Part shown: piece after piece, positions 1 to 7,808 of the stretch
Layout: each line of letters opens with the position of its first letter
Position numbering within the stretch: the first letter of the stretch is position 1
Assembly: GCF_022808855.1 (NCBI RefSeq)
Contig: NZ_JAKZLF010000031.1
Location: 1-64,000, forward strand
Origin: Anaeromyxobacter soli
GTDB lineage: Bacteria > Myxococcota > Myxococcia > Myxococcales > Anaeromyxobacteraceae
DNA length: 64,000 bases
Direction: 5' to 3'
Position numbers and translations under genes: made by a program
Notes under the pieces: model-generated
Seen by the model: the letters and a program-made list of their open reading frames with translations, nothing else
What the model was told of the DNA's origin: nothing
Databases searched by the model: none

Positions 1-16
1 AGGGCAGGTCGCCGGC

Positions 17-595
17 TCACGACGCCACCTCGGCGGCGGCCTGATTATGGGGACGAACCGCCGCCGGGATCTCACGCCTGCGCGCGATCGCGGAGGCCGC
101 TGCGCATAACGCCGGAGTCCGCATAACGGAACTTGGGTGGTTATGCACGAAGACGATGCCGTGCGCCGCCTCGCGGACCGCCGTCCGGAACACGTCGCGC
201 GGGTTCACCGGACACTGGGTGAGCGACCCCTTCGCGACACGCTCCGTCCGGAGGAGCCTTCCGCGCACGTCGAGCAGGACCACGTGGAACTCCTCCACTG
301 GCGCATGCGCGAGCGGGCGCATGAGCTCGTAAACGCTCTGGGGATCGAGGCACCGTTCCCCACGCCGCGGCGGCGCCCACGCGCCGCGTCGGCCGAGCTC
401 GAACGCCGCGGCGAGCGCCACCGCCCGCGACTCTGCGAGCCCGAGGCGCCGAAGCTCGCCGACGCTGACCCAGGCGAGTTGCCGCACGCTCACGGCGGAC
501 AGGGTTCCCGCGCCGCATAGCGTGAGCAGGTCCGCGTCCGACAGGGCCCCGGGCCCGTCCATCAGCAACCGCTCCCTGACCTCGTTCTTGGCCAT
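17..595 (-). CDS. RadC-like JAB-domain protein with degenerate C-terminus
   Basis: The 192-residue product has the N-terminal helical region of the RadC/UPF0758 family (RERLLMDGPGALSDADLLTL near the start) followed by a JAB/MPN domain with the metal-binding HNHPS box at about residue 151. In normal RadC proteins this box is followed by a Ser and an Asp that complete the JAMM motif; here the matching positions are Pro and Cys, and the usual C-terminal strand is replaced by low-complexity sequence. It is probably catalytically dead or truncated. I chose the ATG at 595 over an upstream in-frame start at 637 because GAGGAG sits 6 nt before it. RadC-like proteins are common in plasmids and integrative elements, where their role is unknown. 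It is the last gene seen of the minus-strand train, and the window edge lies 16 nt past its stop. Confidence 0.7.
   Translation of the reverse strand: MAKNEVRERLLMDGPGALSDADLLTLCGAGTLSAVSVRQLAWVSVGELRRLGLAESRAVALAAAFELGRRGAWAPPRRGERCLDPQSVYELMRPLAHAPVEEFHVVLLDVRGRLLRTERVAKGSLTQCPVNPRDVFRTAVREAAHGIVFVHNHPSSVMRTPALCAAASAIARRREIPAAVRPHNQAAAEVAS
104..146. repeat. three GCATAAC/GTTATGC heptamers inside the radC-like gene
   Basis: GCATAAC occurs at 104-110 and 121-127, and its inverse GTTATGC at 140-146. This is exactly where the JAMM motif of the RadC-like protein breaks down, so the repeats may mark the event that damaged the gene. Confidence 0.5.
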
Positions 596-968
596 CCCGT
601 TCTCCTCGGAGCCGGGCCTCTGACCGCGCCCGCTCACTCACCCCCGAGGCAGGGCGCACGCCCCGCTCTGCGCGTGGCAGCAGGACTTGGCCGCGGCGCT
701 CATCGGCGTGCTCCGCGGCGGGAGCGACGATGGCGGGGCGTGTGCCCGGGCGAGGGCCGTGACGGACGCGGGGCGCCCAGCTTCACCGGGCGGCCCGTGG
801 CTGGCGCGGTCCTCGCTTAGGAAGCGCGCGAAGCGCGCCCACGAAACCTCGCGCCGGCGGGGGCCGCCGGCGCACCGCGCTTGCTGCGGCGTCAGCCGCC
901 TTTCCTCTTCTCGTCATGAGGGGGCACGGCGCCGTCCTGCGGCGTCGCGCGACCTCCTGCTCAGGCGC
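596..968. other. gene-poor spacer, 373 bp
   Basis: No convincing gene. It holds a perfect 10-bp-arm, 3-nt-loop GC hairpin (851-860 with 864-873) and a sequence at 864-912 that recurs at 8495-8542. The hairpin lies about 100 nt past the stop of the minus-strand gene at 969 and may act as its terminator; on the minus strand it is followed by GAGGTTT. Confidence 0.5.
851..912 (-). repeat. dispersed 3'-flanking element, copy 1, with GC hairpin
   Basis: About 49 bp (864-912) match 8495-8542 closely, with shared blocks such as GCCGCCGGCGCA, CGCGCTTGCT and GCGTCAGCC. Both copies lie just beyond the 3' end of a minus-strand gene, which suggests a shared transcript-end or mobile element. A perfect hairpin (851-860/864-873, loop GGG) overlaps this copy. 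Confidence 0.5.
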
Positions 969-1454
969 TCACGCCTGCGCCGCTGTCGCTTCGCGCCTGC
1001 GGATCGTCGGCGGCCGCGCGACGACCTTCGCGGGCGGCGGCGGGAGGTTCAGCGACGCGGGCACCGGGACCGGGGCTCCCTTCGGCCACCACCAGAGCTG
1101 CGCCACGGGATCCCAGCGCCACCCCGCCTGCTTCAGCTCGGTTCGGATGTTCGCCGGCGGCACCCGGTCGAACCGGAGGGCCGGCTGCCGCCCGCGGTGG
1201 CGGGTCTTCTCGACGTGCAGCTCCGGATTGGTCCGCTCCCGCTCCGCCTCCGCGACGAGCCGCAGCTCCAGGAGCGACGCTCCGCAGTAGGTGCAGCACT
1301 CCTCCTGCACGGTCTCGTCCGCTCCGTAGAGCGGCAGAATCGGCCGACCGTTGTAGTCGGTGTCGGAAGGCCCGAGCCCGGTCGTGGACCGGAGGCACGC
1401 GGGGCAGAACACCTCGTCGTTCGCGCTGTAACCGAGGATCGTGAAGGGCTTCAT
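969..1454 (-). CDS. small protein with two Cys pairs (zinc-ribbon-like), unknown function
   Basis: The 161-residue product was not recognised. CPAC (Cys17, Cys20) and CCTYC (Cys53/54, Cys57) could bind one zinc ion. A later segment reading GWRWDPVAQLWWWPKG resembles the short Trp-rich modules seen in uncharacterised plasmid proteins, and the C-terminus is Pro/Ala-rich. The ATG at 1454 was chosen over longer upstream frames because coding character starts there, with GGGAG about 11 nt before it and a shared hairpin leader (1476-1526) upstream. It lies between two small genes and the radC-like gene on the same strand. Confidence 0.6.
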   Translation of the reverse strand: MKPFTILGYSANDEVFCPACLRSTTGLGPSDTDYNGRPILPLYGADETVQEECCTYCGASLLELRLVAEAERERTNPELHVEKTRHRGRQPALRFDRVPPANIRTELKQAGWRWDPVAQLWWWPKGAPVPVPASLNLPPPPAKVVARPPTIRRREATAAQA

Positions 1455-1475
1455 CGTGGCAGCTCCCTGTGTGTG

Positions 1476-1526
1476 GGGGCGGCACCGCGCCGCCTCGCCC
1501 AGGCATGGGCGGGGCGGTGCCGGCCC
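1476..1526 (-). promoter_or_regulatory. leader hairpin a (shared family)
   Basis: GGCACCGC (1481-1488) pairs with GCGGTGCC (1514-1521), and CGCCCA (1496-1501) with TGGGCG (1506-1511). In the minus-strand mRNA the hairpin ends 27 nt before the start codon of the 969-1454 gene and is followed by ACAGGGAG. It is a less perfect member of the family seen at 1961, 2251, 5907 and 7809. Confidence 0.7.
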
Positions 1527-1723
1527 CGCGACGACGGGCGGCGGCGTTGCCGAAGCGGCGGGCGTGTCGCCGGGCGTGACGGCGAGCGCGCCTCTTGCGC
1601 TCGCTGGCGCGACCGGCGCTCCCGACGCCCGAGGCGCAGTTAGCCGCCGACCGGCGTCGCCCCCGGGAGCTGCCGCGGTGAAGCCCGGCGGCGGCGTGCG
1701 CGCTCGCGGTCGACCGCGGGCCC

Positions 1724-1948
1724 TCACGATCCCTTCGCGCGCTCCCCGGGCGCCCCCAAGGTGCCTGCAAGCCACACAGACGGGAACGGGGTCCCGTTGC
1801 TGAGCTTCCTGTGCAACTCGAGCGTGACGCTGGCGAGTCGCAGGATGTCCTCGGCGGCGATCTCTCGAGCGTTGGCGGCCGGCGGGCTCAGGACGCGACG
1901 CGCCAGGGTGAGCTGTTCCTCCAGGAGGCTTGTTGCGATTCGGCTCAT
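1724..1948 (-). CDS. small helical protein, 74 aa, unknown
   Basis: A mostly alpha-helical, charged polypeptide (SLLEEQLTLARRVLSPP near the start, then LASVTLELHRKL). No family was recognised. The ATG at 1948 has GAGGAG directly after a perfect leader hairpin (1961-2018), which supports this start. The frame is open further upstream into the preceding small gene, so a longer 168-residue product starting at 2230 is formally possible, but that would translate the hairpin itself into Arg/Ser-rich sequence. Confidence 0.5.
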   Translation of the reverse strand: MSRIATSLLEEQLTLARRVLSPPAANAREIAAEDILRLASVTLELHRKLSNGTPFPSVWLAGTLGAPGERAKGS

Positions 1949-1960
1949 GTCTCGGCTCCT

Positions 1961-2018
1961 CGTGCTGGACGCGGCACCGCGCCGCTCACGTGAGCGGCGG
2001 CGCGGTGCCGACAGCACG
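1961..2018 (-). promoter_or_regulatory. leader hairpin b (shared family), perfect 13-bp core
   Basis: GGCACCGCGCCGC (1973-1985) pairs with GCGGCGCGGTGCC (1997-2009). The palindrome TCACGTGA (1986-1993) lies in the apex, and CGTGCTG/CAGCACG forms an outer stem (1961-1967/2012-2018). On the minus strand the outer stem runs straight into the AGGAG ribosome site of the 1724-1948 gene. Confidence 0.75.
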
Positions 2019-2230
2019 GGAGACCAACCGCGCCCCCCCCCCCGGGGGCGCCCGGCGCCACACGCCTCCGCGGGCTCGTCGTCCTCGAACGCGCTGTAGC
2101 GCGCGAGGTGCAGCTCCGGCGGGTGATAGTCCCCGCAGAGCTCGCAGTGAACGATCTCGAGCTGCAGCTCTCCGAACTCCTCCTCGATCTCGTGCTGGAG
2201 CGCCGGGTTCGTCGGGATGAGGCTGTCCAT
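1986..2230 (-). CDS. small acidic protein with CxxC, probable frameshift at an 11-C run
   Basis: The ATG at 2230 has GGGAG about 10 nt upstream and the shared hairpin leader (2251-2300). The product opens with MDSLIPTNPALQHEIEEEFG, then a CELC pair and an acidic ARYSAFEDDEP segment. Coding character is lost at a run of 11 C (2033-2043, plus strand) followed by five G. As written, the frame stays open into the next gene. One extra base in the run would end the protein at 1986; one fewer would end it at 1945 in an ATGA overlap with the next ATG. The 3' coordinate given assumes the former. This could be a sequencing error or real slippage. Function unknown. Confidence 0.4.
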
Positions 2231-2250
2231 GTGATTGCGTCTCCCTGTAG

Positions 2251-2300
2251 TGGGCAGCACCGCGCCGCCTCGCCCGGGACGGGCGGCGCGGTGCAGCCCA
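2251..2300 (-). promoter_or_regulatory. leader hairpin c (shared family), perfect 13-bp core
   Basis: GCACCGCGCCGCC (2257-2269) pairs with GGCGGCGCGGTGC (2282-2294), with outer TGGGC/GCCCA (2251-2255/2296-2300). On the minus strand it is followed by CACTACAGGGAG and, 27 nt past the core, by the start codon at 2230. Confidence 0.75.
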
Positions 2301-2467
2301 CGAGCGCGCGAGGGTTCGCCCTGGCCGTCGCTCCGCCCTGCCGGCCCGTGATAGCGAGGCTGTTCGCGAGCTGGCGCGGGCCGTGCCCGGCGGAGCGGCG
2401 GCGGCAGTAAGGCGAGCCCTCGCGCGCGCCTCGGAGACGCGGTGGCCAGCCGCCGCCACACCCACCG

Positions 2468-3766
2468 CTACGCCGCGAACAGGGCGGTCGCGCTCGCGTC
2501 GTCGACGGTGGACAGGTCGGTGACGGCGTGGACCTCGTCGCACCACGGCAGGAGCCACTCGCGCTCGACCCCGATCCCGAGCCCCAGGATCGTGACGCCG
2601 AGCGCCGCTGCGCTCTCGCGCAGCCTTCCTGCCTCGCTCGCGTCCGAGCCGCCGTCCGTGATGAGCACGATGTCGGCGTTCCGAAGCGCACCCGGGTGCG
2701 TACGGATGATCTCCAGCCCTCGGTCGATCGCGGCGGCGATCTCCGTCCCGCCGCCGCACGAGACGAACAGACCCTCCTCGGGCAACGCGTCCGCGGGGTT
2801 CACGACGGCCTCGAACTTCACGCGGCTGTCGAACCCGAGTAGCGCATATGTGCGGCGCTCCTGTTGCGCTTGGTCGAGGAGCGCCAGCGCGACGGCAGTA
2901 GCCCAGACATCCCGCGGCCCGTCCATGGAGCCGCTCTTGTCGAGCAGCACCACGAGCGGGCCCTTACCAAGGGACGCCGTGCCCTCGAGCCGGTACTGGA
3001 GCGCCTGGCGCTCGAGGACGGCGCGCATGAAGTCGAGCCGCAGGAGGCGGTGCGTGAGCTTCGCCAGCTCCACTGGCAGGGCGCGGCCGAGGTCCGCGCC
3101 CTGCTCGACGTCGGTGACCTCGTCGGCGCCGTGCTTCACGCGCTGGCGTCGCTTGCTCGCCGCGATGCGCTTGAAGCGCCCGGCGAGAGCCGCGATGCGC
3201 CGGAGGCGCTCGTCGAGCTTGAGCCGGGCCGCGAGCGGCCTCACAGCAGCGTGCTCATGCGGCGTGCCTTCGTGAGTCCCGGTGCCCGGCATGTGCCCGC
3301 CCTGGAACGCCACGTACGCGAGCCCGTCGATGGCGTCGCGCAGGTTCTCCACGACGCGCGCGGCGACCGCGCAGGCGGCCGCGAGCGGCCGCCGCAGCGG
3401 ATCGTTGCCGACGACGCCCGGCGGAGCCGGCGGCACCGGCTCCTCCGGCGGGGGCAGGTTCAGCTCGCGGAGGAGCACCTCGACCGCGGCGGCGGACGCT
3501 GCGGCATCGCCGCGGCATTCCGCGGCGAGCCGCGCGAAGGCCGGCAGCTGGTCGCAAGTGGCGTGGACCCGCTCCGCCCACGCGCGGAGCGCGGGGTTCG
3601 TCCGGCTCGGCGGGATCCGCTCCCCCTCCCCCGTATAGAGCCGCTCGAAGAGCTCGTCCTCGAGCCGAAGCTGTGCGCTGTCGCGCTCGTTGGCGCGCGC
3701 GAGCTGACGGTGCTCGCGATGGAGCATCAGGTGCCATCGCGAAATGTCGAAGAGAAGTCGCTTCAT
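2468..3766 (-). CDS. VWA-domain protein, likely partner of the adjacent MoxR ATPase
   Basis: The 432-residue protein has a C-terminal von Willebrand A domain (about 268-430) with a complete metal-ion site: DKSGSM (Asp276, Ser278, Ser280), Thr341 in GGGTEI, and Asp371 in LITDGGSD. The N-terminal 250 residues are helical and unassigned, as in ViaA-type proteins. Known biology: MoxR AAA+ ATPases pair with VWA proteins (RavA-ViaA being the best studied) to remodel or load metals into client complexes. Here the MoxR gene lies 74 nt upstream on the same strand, so the pairing is a strong inference. The ATG at 3766 is preceded by GGAGG and by a diverged form of the leader hairpin. Confidence 0.85.
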   Translation of the reverse strand: MKRLLFDISRWHLMLHREHRQLARANERDSAQLRLEDELFERLYTGEGERIPPSRTNPALRAWAERVHATCDQLPAFARLAAECRGDAAASAAAVEVLLRELNLPPPEEPVPPAPPGVVGNDPLRRPLAAACAVAARVVENLRDAIDGLAYVAFQGGHMPGTGTHEGTPHEHAAVRPLAARLKLDERLRRIAALAGRFKRIAASKRRQRVKHGADEVTDVEQGADLGRALPVELAKLTHRLLRLDFMRAVLERQALQYRLEGTASLGKGPLVVLLDKSGSMDGPRDVWATAVALALLDQAQQERRTYALLGFDSRVKFEAVVNPADALPEEGLFVSCGGGTEIAAAIDRGLEIIRTHPGALRNADIVLITDGGSDASEAGRLRESAAALGVTILGLGIGVEREWLLPWCDEVHAVTDLSTVDDASATALFAA

Positions 3767-3790
3767 GTCAGCCTCCGTTCGTGCCGTGCG

Positions 3791-3832
3791 GCCCGTCGCG
3801 GCCGCCCGGAAGGGCGGCGGCCGCGCACGGGC
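3791..3832 (-). promoter_or_regulatory. diverged leader hairpin d before the VWA gene
   Basis: GCCCGT (3791-3796) pairs with ACGGGC (3827-3832) and an inner CGGCCGCCC faces GGGCGGCGGCCG with a bulge. It has the same position and architecture as the other leader hairpins but a different sequence. Confidence 0.5.
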
Positions 3833-3840
3833 CGAACGCG

Positions 3841-4989
3841 TCAGCGGGCTCCGCCCAGGCCGAGGCCGGCGCTCACCGCCCGCGCGAGCTCGTAGTGGAG
3901 CTGCGCGATCTCCTGGTCGGCGTCGCCGAGCGCCTGCTTCGCACGTGGCCCGGCCCCGCTCGCGAGGTCCTTGAGCTTCACCTGCTGCGCCTTGAACTCC
4001 TCGAGCGCCTGCGCCGCCTGGGCGAGGTAGCTCTTCCGGTCCGTGTTGCGGAGCGCGGCGACGCGCGCGGCGGTCTCGCGGGCGGCGTCGAGGACCTCGG
4101 CCGCCTTCGCGCTCACCGGGTCCGCGAGCTGCCCGACGATGTGCGCGACCTTCGAGTACTCCTTCGGCTCACGCCAGAGCGCGTGCGTGAGGACGAGGAG
4201 GTCCTCCGGTGTGGTGGCCGCCTGGCCGGCGAGGTACGCGGTCGCCTGGACGACCTTGAGCGTCTTCTTCCAGCGCCGGTCGGACGCGACGATCCCCTCG
4301 GCGCGGCAGCTGTCCCGGATCGCAATGAGCGCCTGGACCGTCTCGTCCGTCACCTTCACTTGCGCCACGTCCGCCTGCGCCAGGCGAAGTTGCGCCATCG
4401 AAAGCGCTGCGGAGCACGCCGGCTCCGGGGCTAGCAGCACCGACCGGAAGCTGCTCGGGCGCAGGAGGTACTGGACGTCGAATCGGAGCAGGAACCGGTC
4501 GAAAAGCGCCTCCAGCTCCTTCCCGTCGGGCAGCTCGTTCGACGCGCCGAAGAGCGCGACGAGCGGCATCTGCGTCGGCGTCCCGTCATTGTGGAAGAGC
4601 CGCTCGTTCATCGCGGTGAGGAGCGAGTTCAGGATCGCCGAGTTCGCCTTGAAGACCTCGTCCACGAACGCGAACTCGGCCTCGGGGAGCTTCCCGGCGG
4701 TGACGCGCTGGTACCGGTCGTGCTCGAGCGCCTTCAGGCTGATCGGCCCGAACAGCTCCTCCGGCGTCGAGAACTTGGTGAGGAGCCGCTCGAAGTACGT
4801 CCCTCCGAACGCCTGCGCGATGGCGCGGACGAGCGCGCTCTTCGCGGTGCCCGGAGGGCCGAGCAGGAGGACGTGCTCGCCGGCGAGCACGGCCGCGAGC
4901 CCGCCGTCGATGGCGTCCCGGCGCTCGGGGAAGCGGGTCATAAGGTCGCTGCGGAGCTGCTGCAGATGCGTATGCGCGGTGGTCGTCAT
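3841..4989 (-). CDS. MoxR-family AAA+ ATPase
   Basis: The 382-residue protein has a Walker A GPPGTAKS (44-51) and Walker B FAFVDE (106-111), then the MoxR-type stretch SAILNSLLTAMNER and a sensor-like FGASNELPDG. The length and the C-terminal helical lid followed by a long helical tail resemble RavA/MoxR proteins. It should hydrolyse ATP as a ring to remodel a client together with the downstream VWA protein. The ATG at 4989 has GAGGAAAG just upstream and lies only 20 nt after the stop of the previous gene, with no leader hairpin, so the two are probably translated from one mRNA. The client is unknown; the neighbouring 291-residue protein is an obvious candidate. Confidence 0.88.
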   Translation of the reverse strand: MTTTAHTHLQQLRSDLMTRFPERRDAIDGGLAAVLAGEHVLLLGPPGTAKSALVRAIAQAFGGTYFERLLTKFSTPEELFGPISLKALEHDRYQRVTAGKLPEAEFAFVDEVFKANSAILNSLLTAMNERLFHNDGTPTQMPLVALFGASNELPDGKELEALFDRFLLRFDVQYLLRPSSFRSVLLAPEPACSAALSMAQLRLAQADVAQVKVTDETVQALIAIRDSCRAEGIVASDRRWKKTLKVVQATAYLAGQAATTPEDLLVLTHALWREPKEYSKVAHIVGQLADPVSAKAAEVLDAARETAARVAALRNTDRKSYLAQAAQALEEFKAQQVKLKDLASGAGPRAKQALGDADQEIAQLHYELARAVSAGLGLGGAR

Positions 4990-5009
4990 GGTCTTTCCTC
5001 GCGCGCCGA

Positions 5010-5885
5010 TCAGGCGGCCTTCGTCTGGAGCATCCCCTCCACCTGGAGGGTCAGCTTGTTGAGCGCGGTCTCGAGGTCCTGGACCTGCACCTGCAGGACC
5101 GTGTGGTAGAGCCGGGCCTTCGCGCGGAGGCCCTCGAACGTCTCGAGCCGCCGCGCCAGCGTCGACGCGCGCTCCGGCGGATCCGAGAGGAAGCCCTCGA
5201 TTTCGGCGCGGAGCGCCGTGATCTCCTCGTCGATGGACGCCCGCGCCGCGTCGCCGAGGGCGGCGGTCGCCTCGGGCGAGGCGTGGATGGGAACCACGTC
5301 GAGGCGGGAAGCGCCGATGTTCGACACCGCATCGCGCAGGCGACGGAGCGTGTCCGCGTACGGCGCCGGCACCCAGTAAACGCCGCCGTGATCGCGCAGC
5401 GTCACAGCGGCGCACGAATTGAGCGTCTTCACGAGCGCACGCCGGACGTCGTCCGGCGTGTGCGTGTTGAGCAGTCGGTCGTAGGCGGCGGACACCGCGA
5501 CGACGAGATCGTGCCCGGGTCGGTCGGACGCGAGCTTCGCCGGCCGCGCACGGTCGAGCCGGATCCGCGCGGCCTGCGCGAGCGAGACGTTCCCGGCGCC
5601 GTCCCGGGTCTCGGCGACGACGGCGAAGACGATCTCGTCGTCGTCCTCCTTTCCGAGGCGGAGGAGGTGGTCGTGCTGCCCGACCTGCGCCTCGCGGACC
5701 GCGGTCCGGAGCGCCTTCTCGGGCGTCGGCGGCTCGGGCAGGAGGTTCGAGGCGAGCCCGGCGTTGCTCCAGACGGTCTCGAGAACGCTGCGCGTGATCC
5801 TCGCGTCGGCGAGGGTCCACCAGAGGAGATCGCCGACGTGCTTCCCGCCGGTGAGTGTGTAGGAACGGATGAGCTCTACGGACAT
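5010..5885 (-). CDS. unknown 291-aa protein upstream of the MoxR/VWA pair
   Basis: Not recognised. It is soluble and lacks a signal peptide or membrane segments. The first two thirds look globular alpha/beta (around HDLVVAVSAAYDRLLNTHTPD and GGVYWVPAPYADTLRRLRDA), and the last third is a predicted coiled coil rich in Arg, Glu and Leu. The ATG at 5885 has GGGAGG 7 nt upstream and a perfect leader hairpin 32 nt upstream. Tight spacing to the MoxR gene suggests it is the client or an adaptor of the MoxR/VWA machine; that is inference. Confidence 0.7.
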   Translation of the reverse strand: MSVELIRSYTLTGGKHVGDLLWWTLADARITRSVLETVWSNAGLASNLLPEPPTPEKALRTAVREAQVGQHDHLLRLGKEDDDEIVFAVVAETRDGAGNVSLAQAARIRLDRARPAKLASDRPGHDLVVAVSAAYDRLLNTHTPDDVRRALVKTLNSCAAVTLRDHGGVYWVPAPYADTLRRLRDAVSNIGASRLDVVPIHASPEATAALGDAARASIDEEITALRAEIEGFLSDPPERASTLARRLETFEGLRAKARLYHTVLQVQVQDLETALNKLTLQVEGMLQTKAA

Positions 5886-5906
5886 GTTGGCCTCCCTGTT
5901 CGGAGT

Positions 5907-5960
5907 GAGGAGGCGGCACCGCGCCGCCCCGCTTGAGCCGGGCGGCGCGGTGACGACCTC
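5907..5960 (-). promoter_or_regulatory. leader hairpin e (shared family), perfect 13-bp core
   Basis: CACCGCGCCGCCC (5917-5929) pairs exactly with GGGCGGCGCGGTG (5940-5952), with outer GAGG/CCTC. On the minus strand it leads into AACAGGGAGG and the start codon at 5885. Confidence 0.75.
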
Positions 5961-5989
5961 GCACCGGGGCGGGCGCGCAGCTGGAGGTG

Positions 5990-6018
5990 AAAAACCCCCG
6001 GGGCGTGAGCCCCGGGGG
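5990..6018 (-). terminator. intrinsic terminator after the ParB-like gene
   Basis: A perfect 10-bp stem (5995-6004/6009-6018) with a GTGA loop. On the minus strand it is followed by TTTTTCA, giving the classical stem plus U-tract. It lies about 70 nt past the stop at 6088, so transcription of the following 5885-5010 gene probably needs its own promoter between 5990 and the hairpin at 5960. Confidence 0.8.
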
Positions 6019-6087
6019 GCGGTGAGCCCGACGCCACAGGGACGGCGGCGGGCTTTCCTGCGTCCTGGCGTGACCGCCCGGACGCCG

Positions 6088-7791
6088 TCAGTTGACGGAC
6101 GTGGGCTTCTTCGGCTTCCGCGCGCCGCGCCCGGCACGGCGCTGCGCCACCTGCTCGGCGGTCGTCTTCTCCACGGCCGCGATGTCGATGCCGTAAGCGG
6201 CCGCGGCGGCGGTGAGCCGATCCGAGTACTTCGACGACCAGGCGAAGTACGCCCCGCGGCCGATCGCGAGCTCGAGGACGAGCGCGCGGAGCGCCGCACC
6301 CTGCAGACCGCTCGCGTGCGCGGAGAGCACCGCCTCGGGCGTCGCGCCCTTCTCCCGCTCGATCCCGCGCCGCTTCACCGCGTCCGCCACCGCGTCGTGG
6401 TAGCCGCCGTGGGTCATCGCGTCGAACACGAGAGTCGCGAACGTCGAATCATCGGCGGGCCGCGCCTCCGCGGCCGCGACAATCGCCGAGAGGATGTTCG
6501 CGATGGTCGCACGCCGCAGCTCCGCCGCCGCCCGCGCTGCGGCCGGATCGGGAGGTGGGCGGCTCGCCTCCGCACGCTCCTCGCCTGTCTCGCCCAGGTC
6601 GTCGGCGCCAGCATCGGCGGAATCGCCGGCGTCCTTACGCCGCACGAACTCTACCCCCGCCGCGGCGAGCGCGGCCACGCCGTCGGCCTTCGCGACGAGG
6701 GCGTGCGGCGTCCCGGTGGCGTCGGTCGCGAGCGTCGGGCTCGGGCAGACGTCGCCCAGGAGCAGCCGCCACGTCCGGCGCTCCGGGTCCTCGAAGCACG
6801 TAGCGTCGAGGTCCACGTACTTGCTGTTCCACGGGAGCTGCCGGCCGCCTTGGTAGAGCGCGTTCGACTGCTGCTCCGTAAGAACCGTACCGCCCTTCGC
6901 GCGGACCTCGCCTGCGAGCTTCTCGCCGTGCGCGGCGACCTTCTTGCGGAAGCACACGATGTCCGTGCAGGTGTCCGCGGCGGGCGCGTCCGTGAACAGG
7001 CCCGGCTGGTTCCCGCTTCGCTTCGGGCACTTGGCGCACGCCCCCGCCTCCGGGAGGAGCTTCGGGTCGTCCAGGCCGAACGGCGCGCGGTCGAGCCGCG
7101 TCAGGTAGCGCTGCTCCAGAAAGTGCGCGAGGTCGTTGGCGGGGAAGGGCTCGCCCTCCTCGGCGTCCTGGAACTCCTCGCGCACCTCCCGGAGCGCCTC
7201 GTCCTGCAGGGCCGACGGCACCGCGCGCGCCACCAGGAACGCGGTCGTGGTCGTGAGCTCGCCCTTCCAGAACGCCTCGCGCATCGAGGGCACCAGAGCT
7301 GTGAGCTTGAGCCGCGCGTACACGTACTGCGCCGACCGACCGACGAGCTTCGCGAGAGTGTCGGCGGTGTGGAGCGGCCGCCCGCGGCCATCCTTCATCG
7401 CGAGCAGCGCCTCGTACGCCTCCGCCTCTTCGAGCGGGTGCGGGTCCTCCCGGCACGCGTTCTCCACGATGCGGAGCTCGTGCGCCTCCTCGTCGGTGAG
7501 GTCCTCGACCGTGGCCGGGAGCTCCTTCAGTCCGACCTGTTTCGCGGCCCGGTACCGCCGCTCGCCGTAAACGATCTCGAACCGGGAGCCCTTCGGCCGG
7601 AGCTTGATCGGCTGCTGGACGCCGTGCTCGCGAACCGACGCGACCAGCTCGTCGATGTTCCGAGCGCTCCGGTTGAGCGGCGACGGGTCGATGTCGTCGA
7701 TCGCTATGAGCCGCACGATCTGCGGCTCGGGGCTCGCCGGCCGCGGCTTGGGGCCGGCCTTCTTCTTGTTCGCAGTGGCACTCGCCTTCAC
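6088..7791 (-). CDS. ParB/Spo0J-family protein, plasmid type
   Basis: The 567-residue protein has an N-terminal ParB domain with the CTP-binding GERRYR box (76-81) and the following IVENACRED segment, then a helix-turn-helix region (TLAKLVGRSAQYVYARLKL). After it comes a Cys cluster (CAKCPKRSGNQPGLF ... DTCTDIVCFRKK) typical of the long ParB-like proteins of plasmids and phages, and an Ala-rich helical C-terminus ending in basic residues. It could bind a centromere or act as a transcriptional regulator. The start is a GTG at 7791 with AGGAGGT 6 nt upstream and the leader hairpin 24 nt upstream. Directly behind its promoter lies the 101-bp repeat array, an obvious candidate binding site. It is clearly different from the smaller ParB at 13330-14340. 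Confidence 0.85.
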   Translation of the reverse strand: MKASATANKKKAGPKPRPASPEPQIVRLIAIDDIDPSPLNRSARNIDELVASVREHGVQQPIKLRPKGSRFEIVYGERRYRAAKQVGLKELPATVEDLTDEEAHELRIVENACREDPHPLEEAEAYEALLAMKDGRGRPLHTADTLAKLVGRSAQYVYARLKLTALVPSMREAFWKGELTTTTAFLVARAVPSALQDEALREVREEFQDAEEGEPFPANDLAHFLEQRYLTRLDRAPFGLDDPKLLPEAGACAKCPKRSGNQPGLFTDAPAADTCTDIVCFRKKVAAHGEKLAGEVRAKGGTVLTEQQSNALYQGGRQLPWNSKYVDLDATCFEDPERRTWRLLLGDVCPSPTLATDATGTPHALVAKADGVAALAAAGVEFVRRKDAGDSADAGADDLGETGEERAEASRPPPDPAAARAAAELRRATIANILSAIVAAAEARPADDSTFATLVFDAMTHGGYHDAVADAVKRRGIEREKGATPEAVLSAHASGLQGAALRALVLELAIGRGAYFAWSSKYSDRLTAAAAAYGIDIAAVEKTTAEQVAQRRAGRGARKPKKPTSVN

Positions 7792-7808
7792 GGGCGACCT
7801 CCTGTGGT

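Noticed and set aside
104..146. Integron attC sites based on GTTATGC/GCATAAC
   Set aside because: The heptamers do not fit the GTTRRRY/RYYYAAC rule and no attC-like stem or integrase is present.
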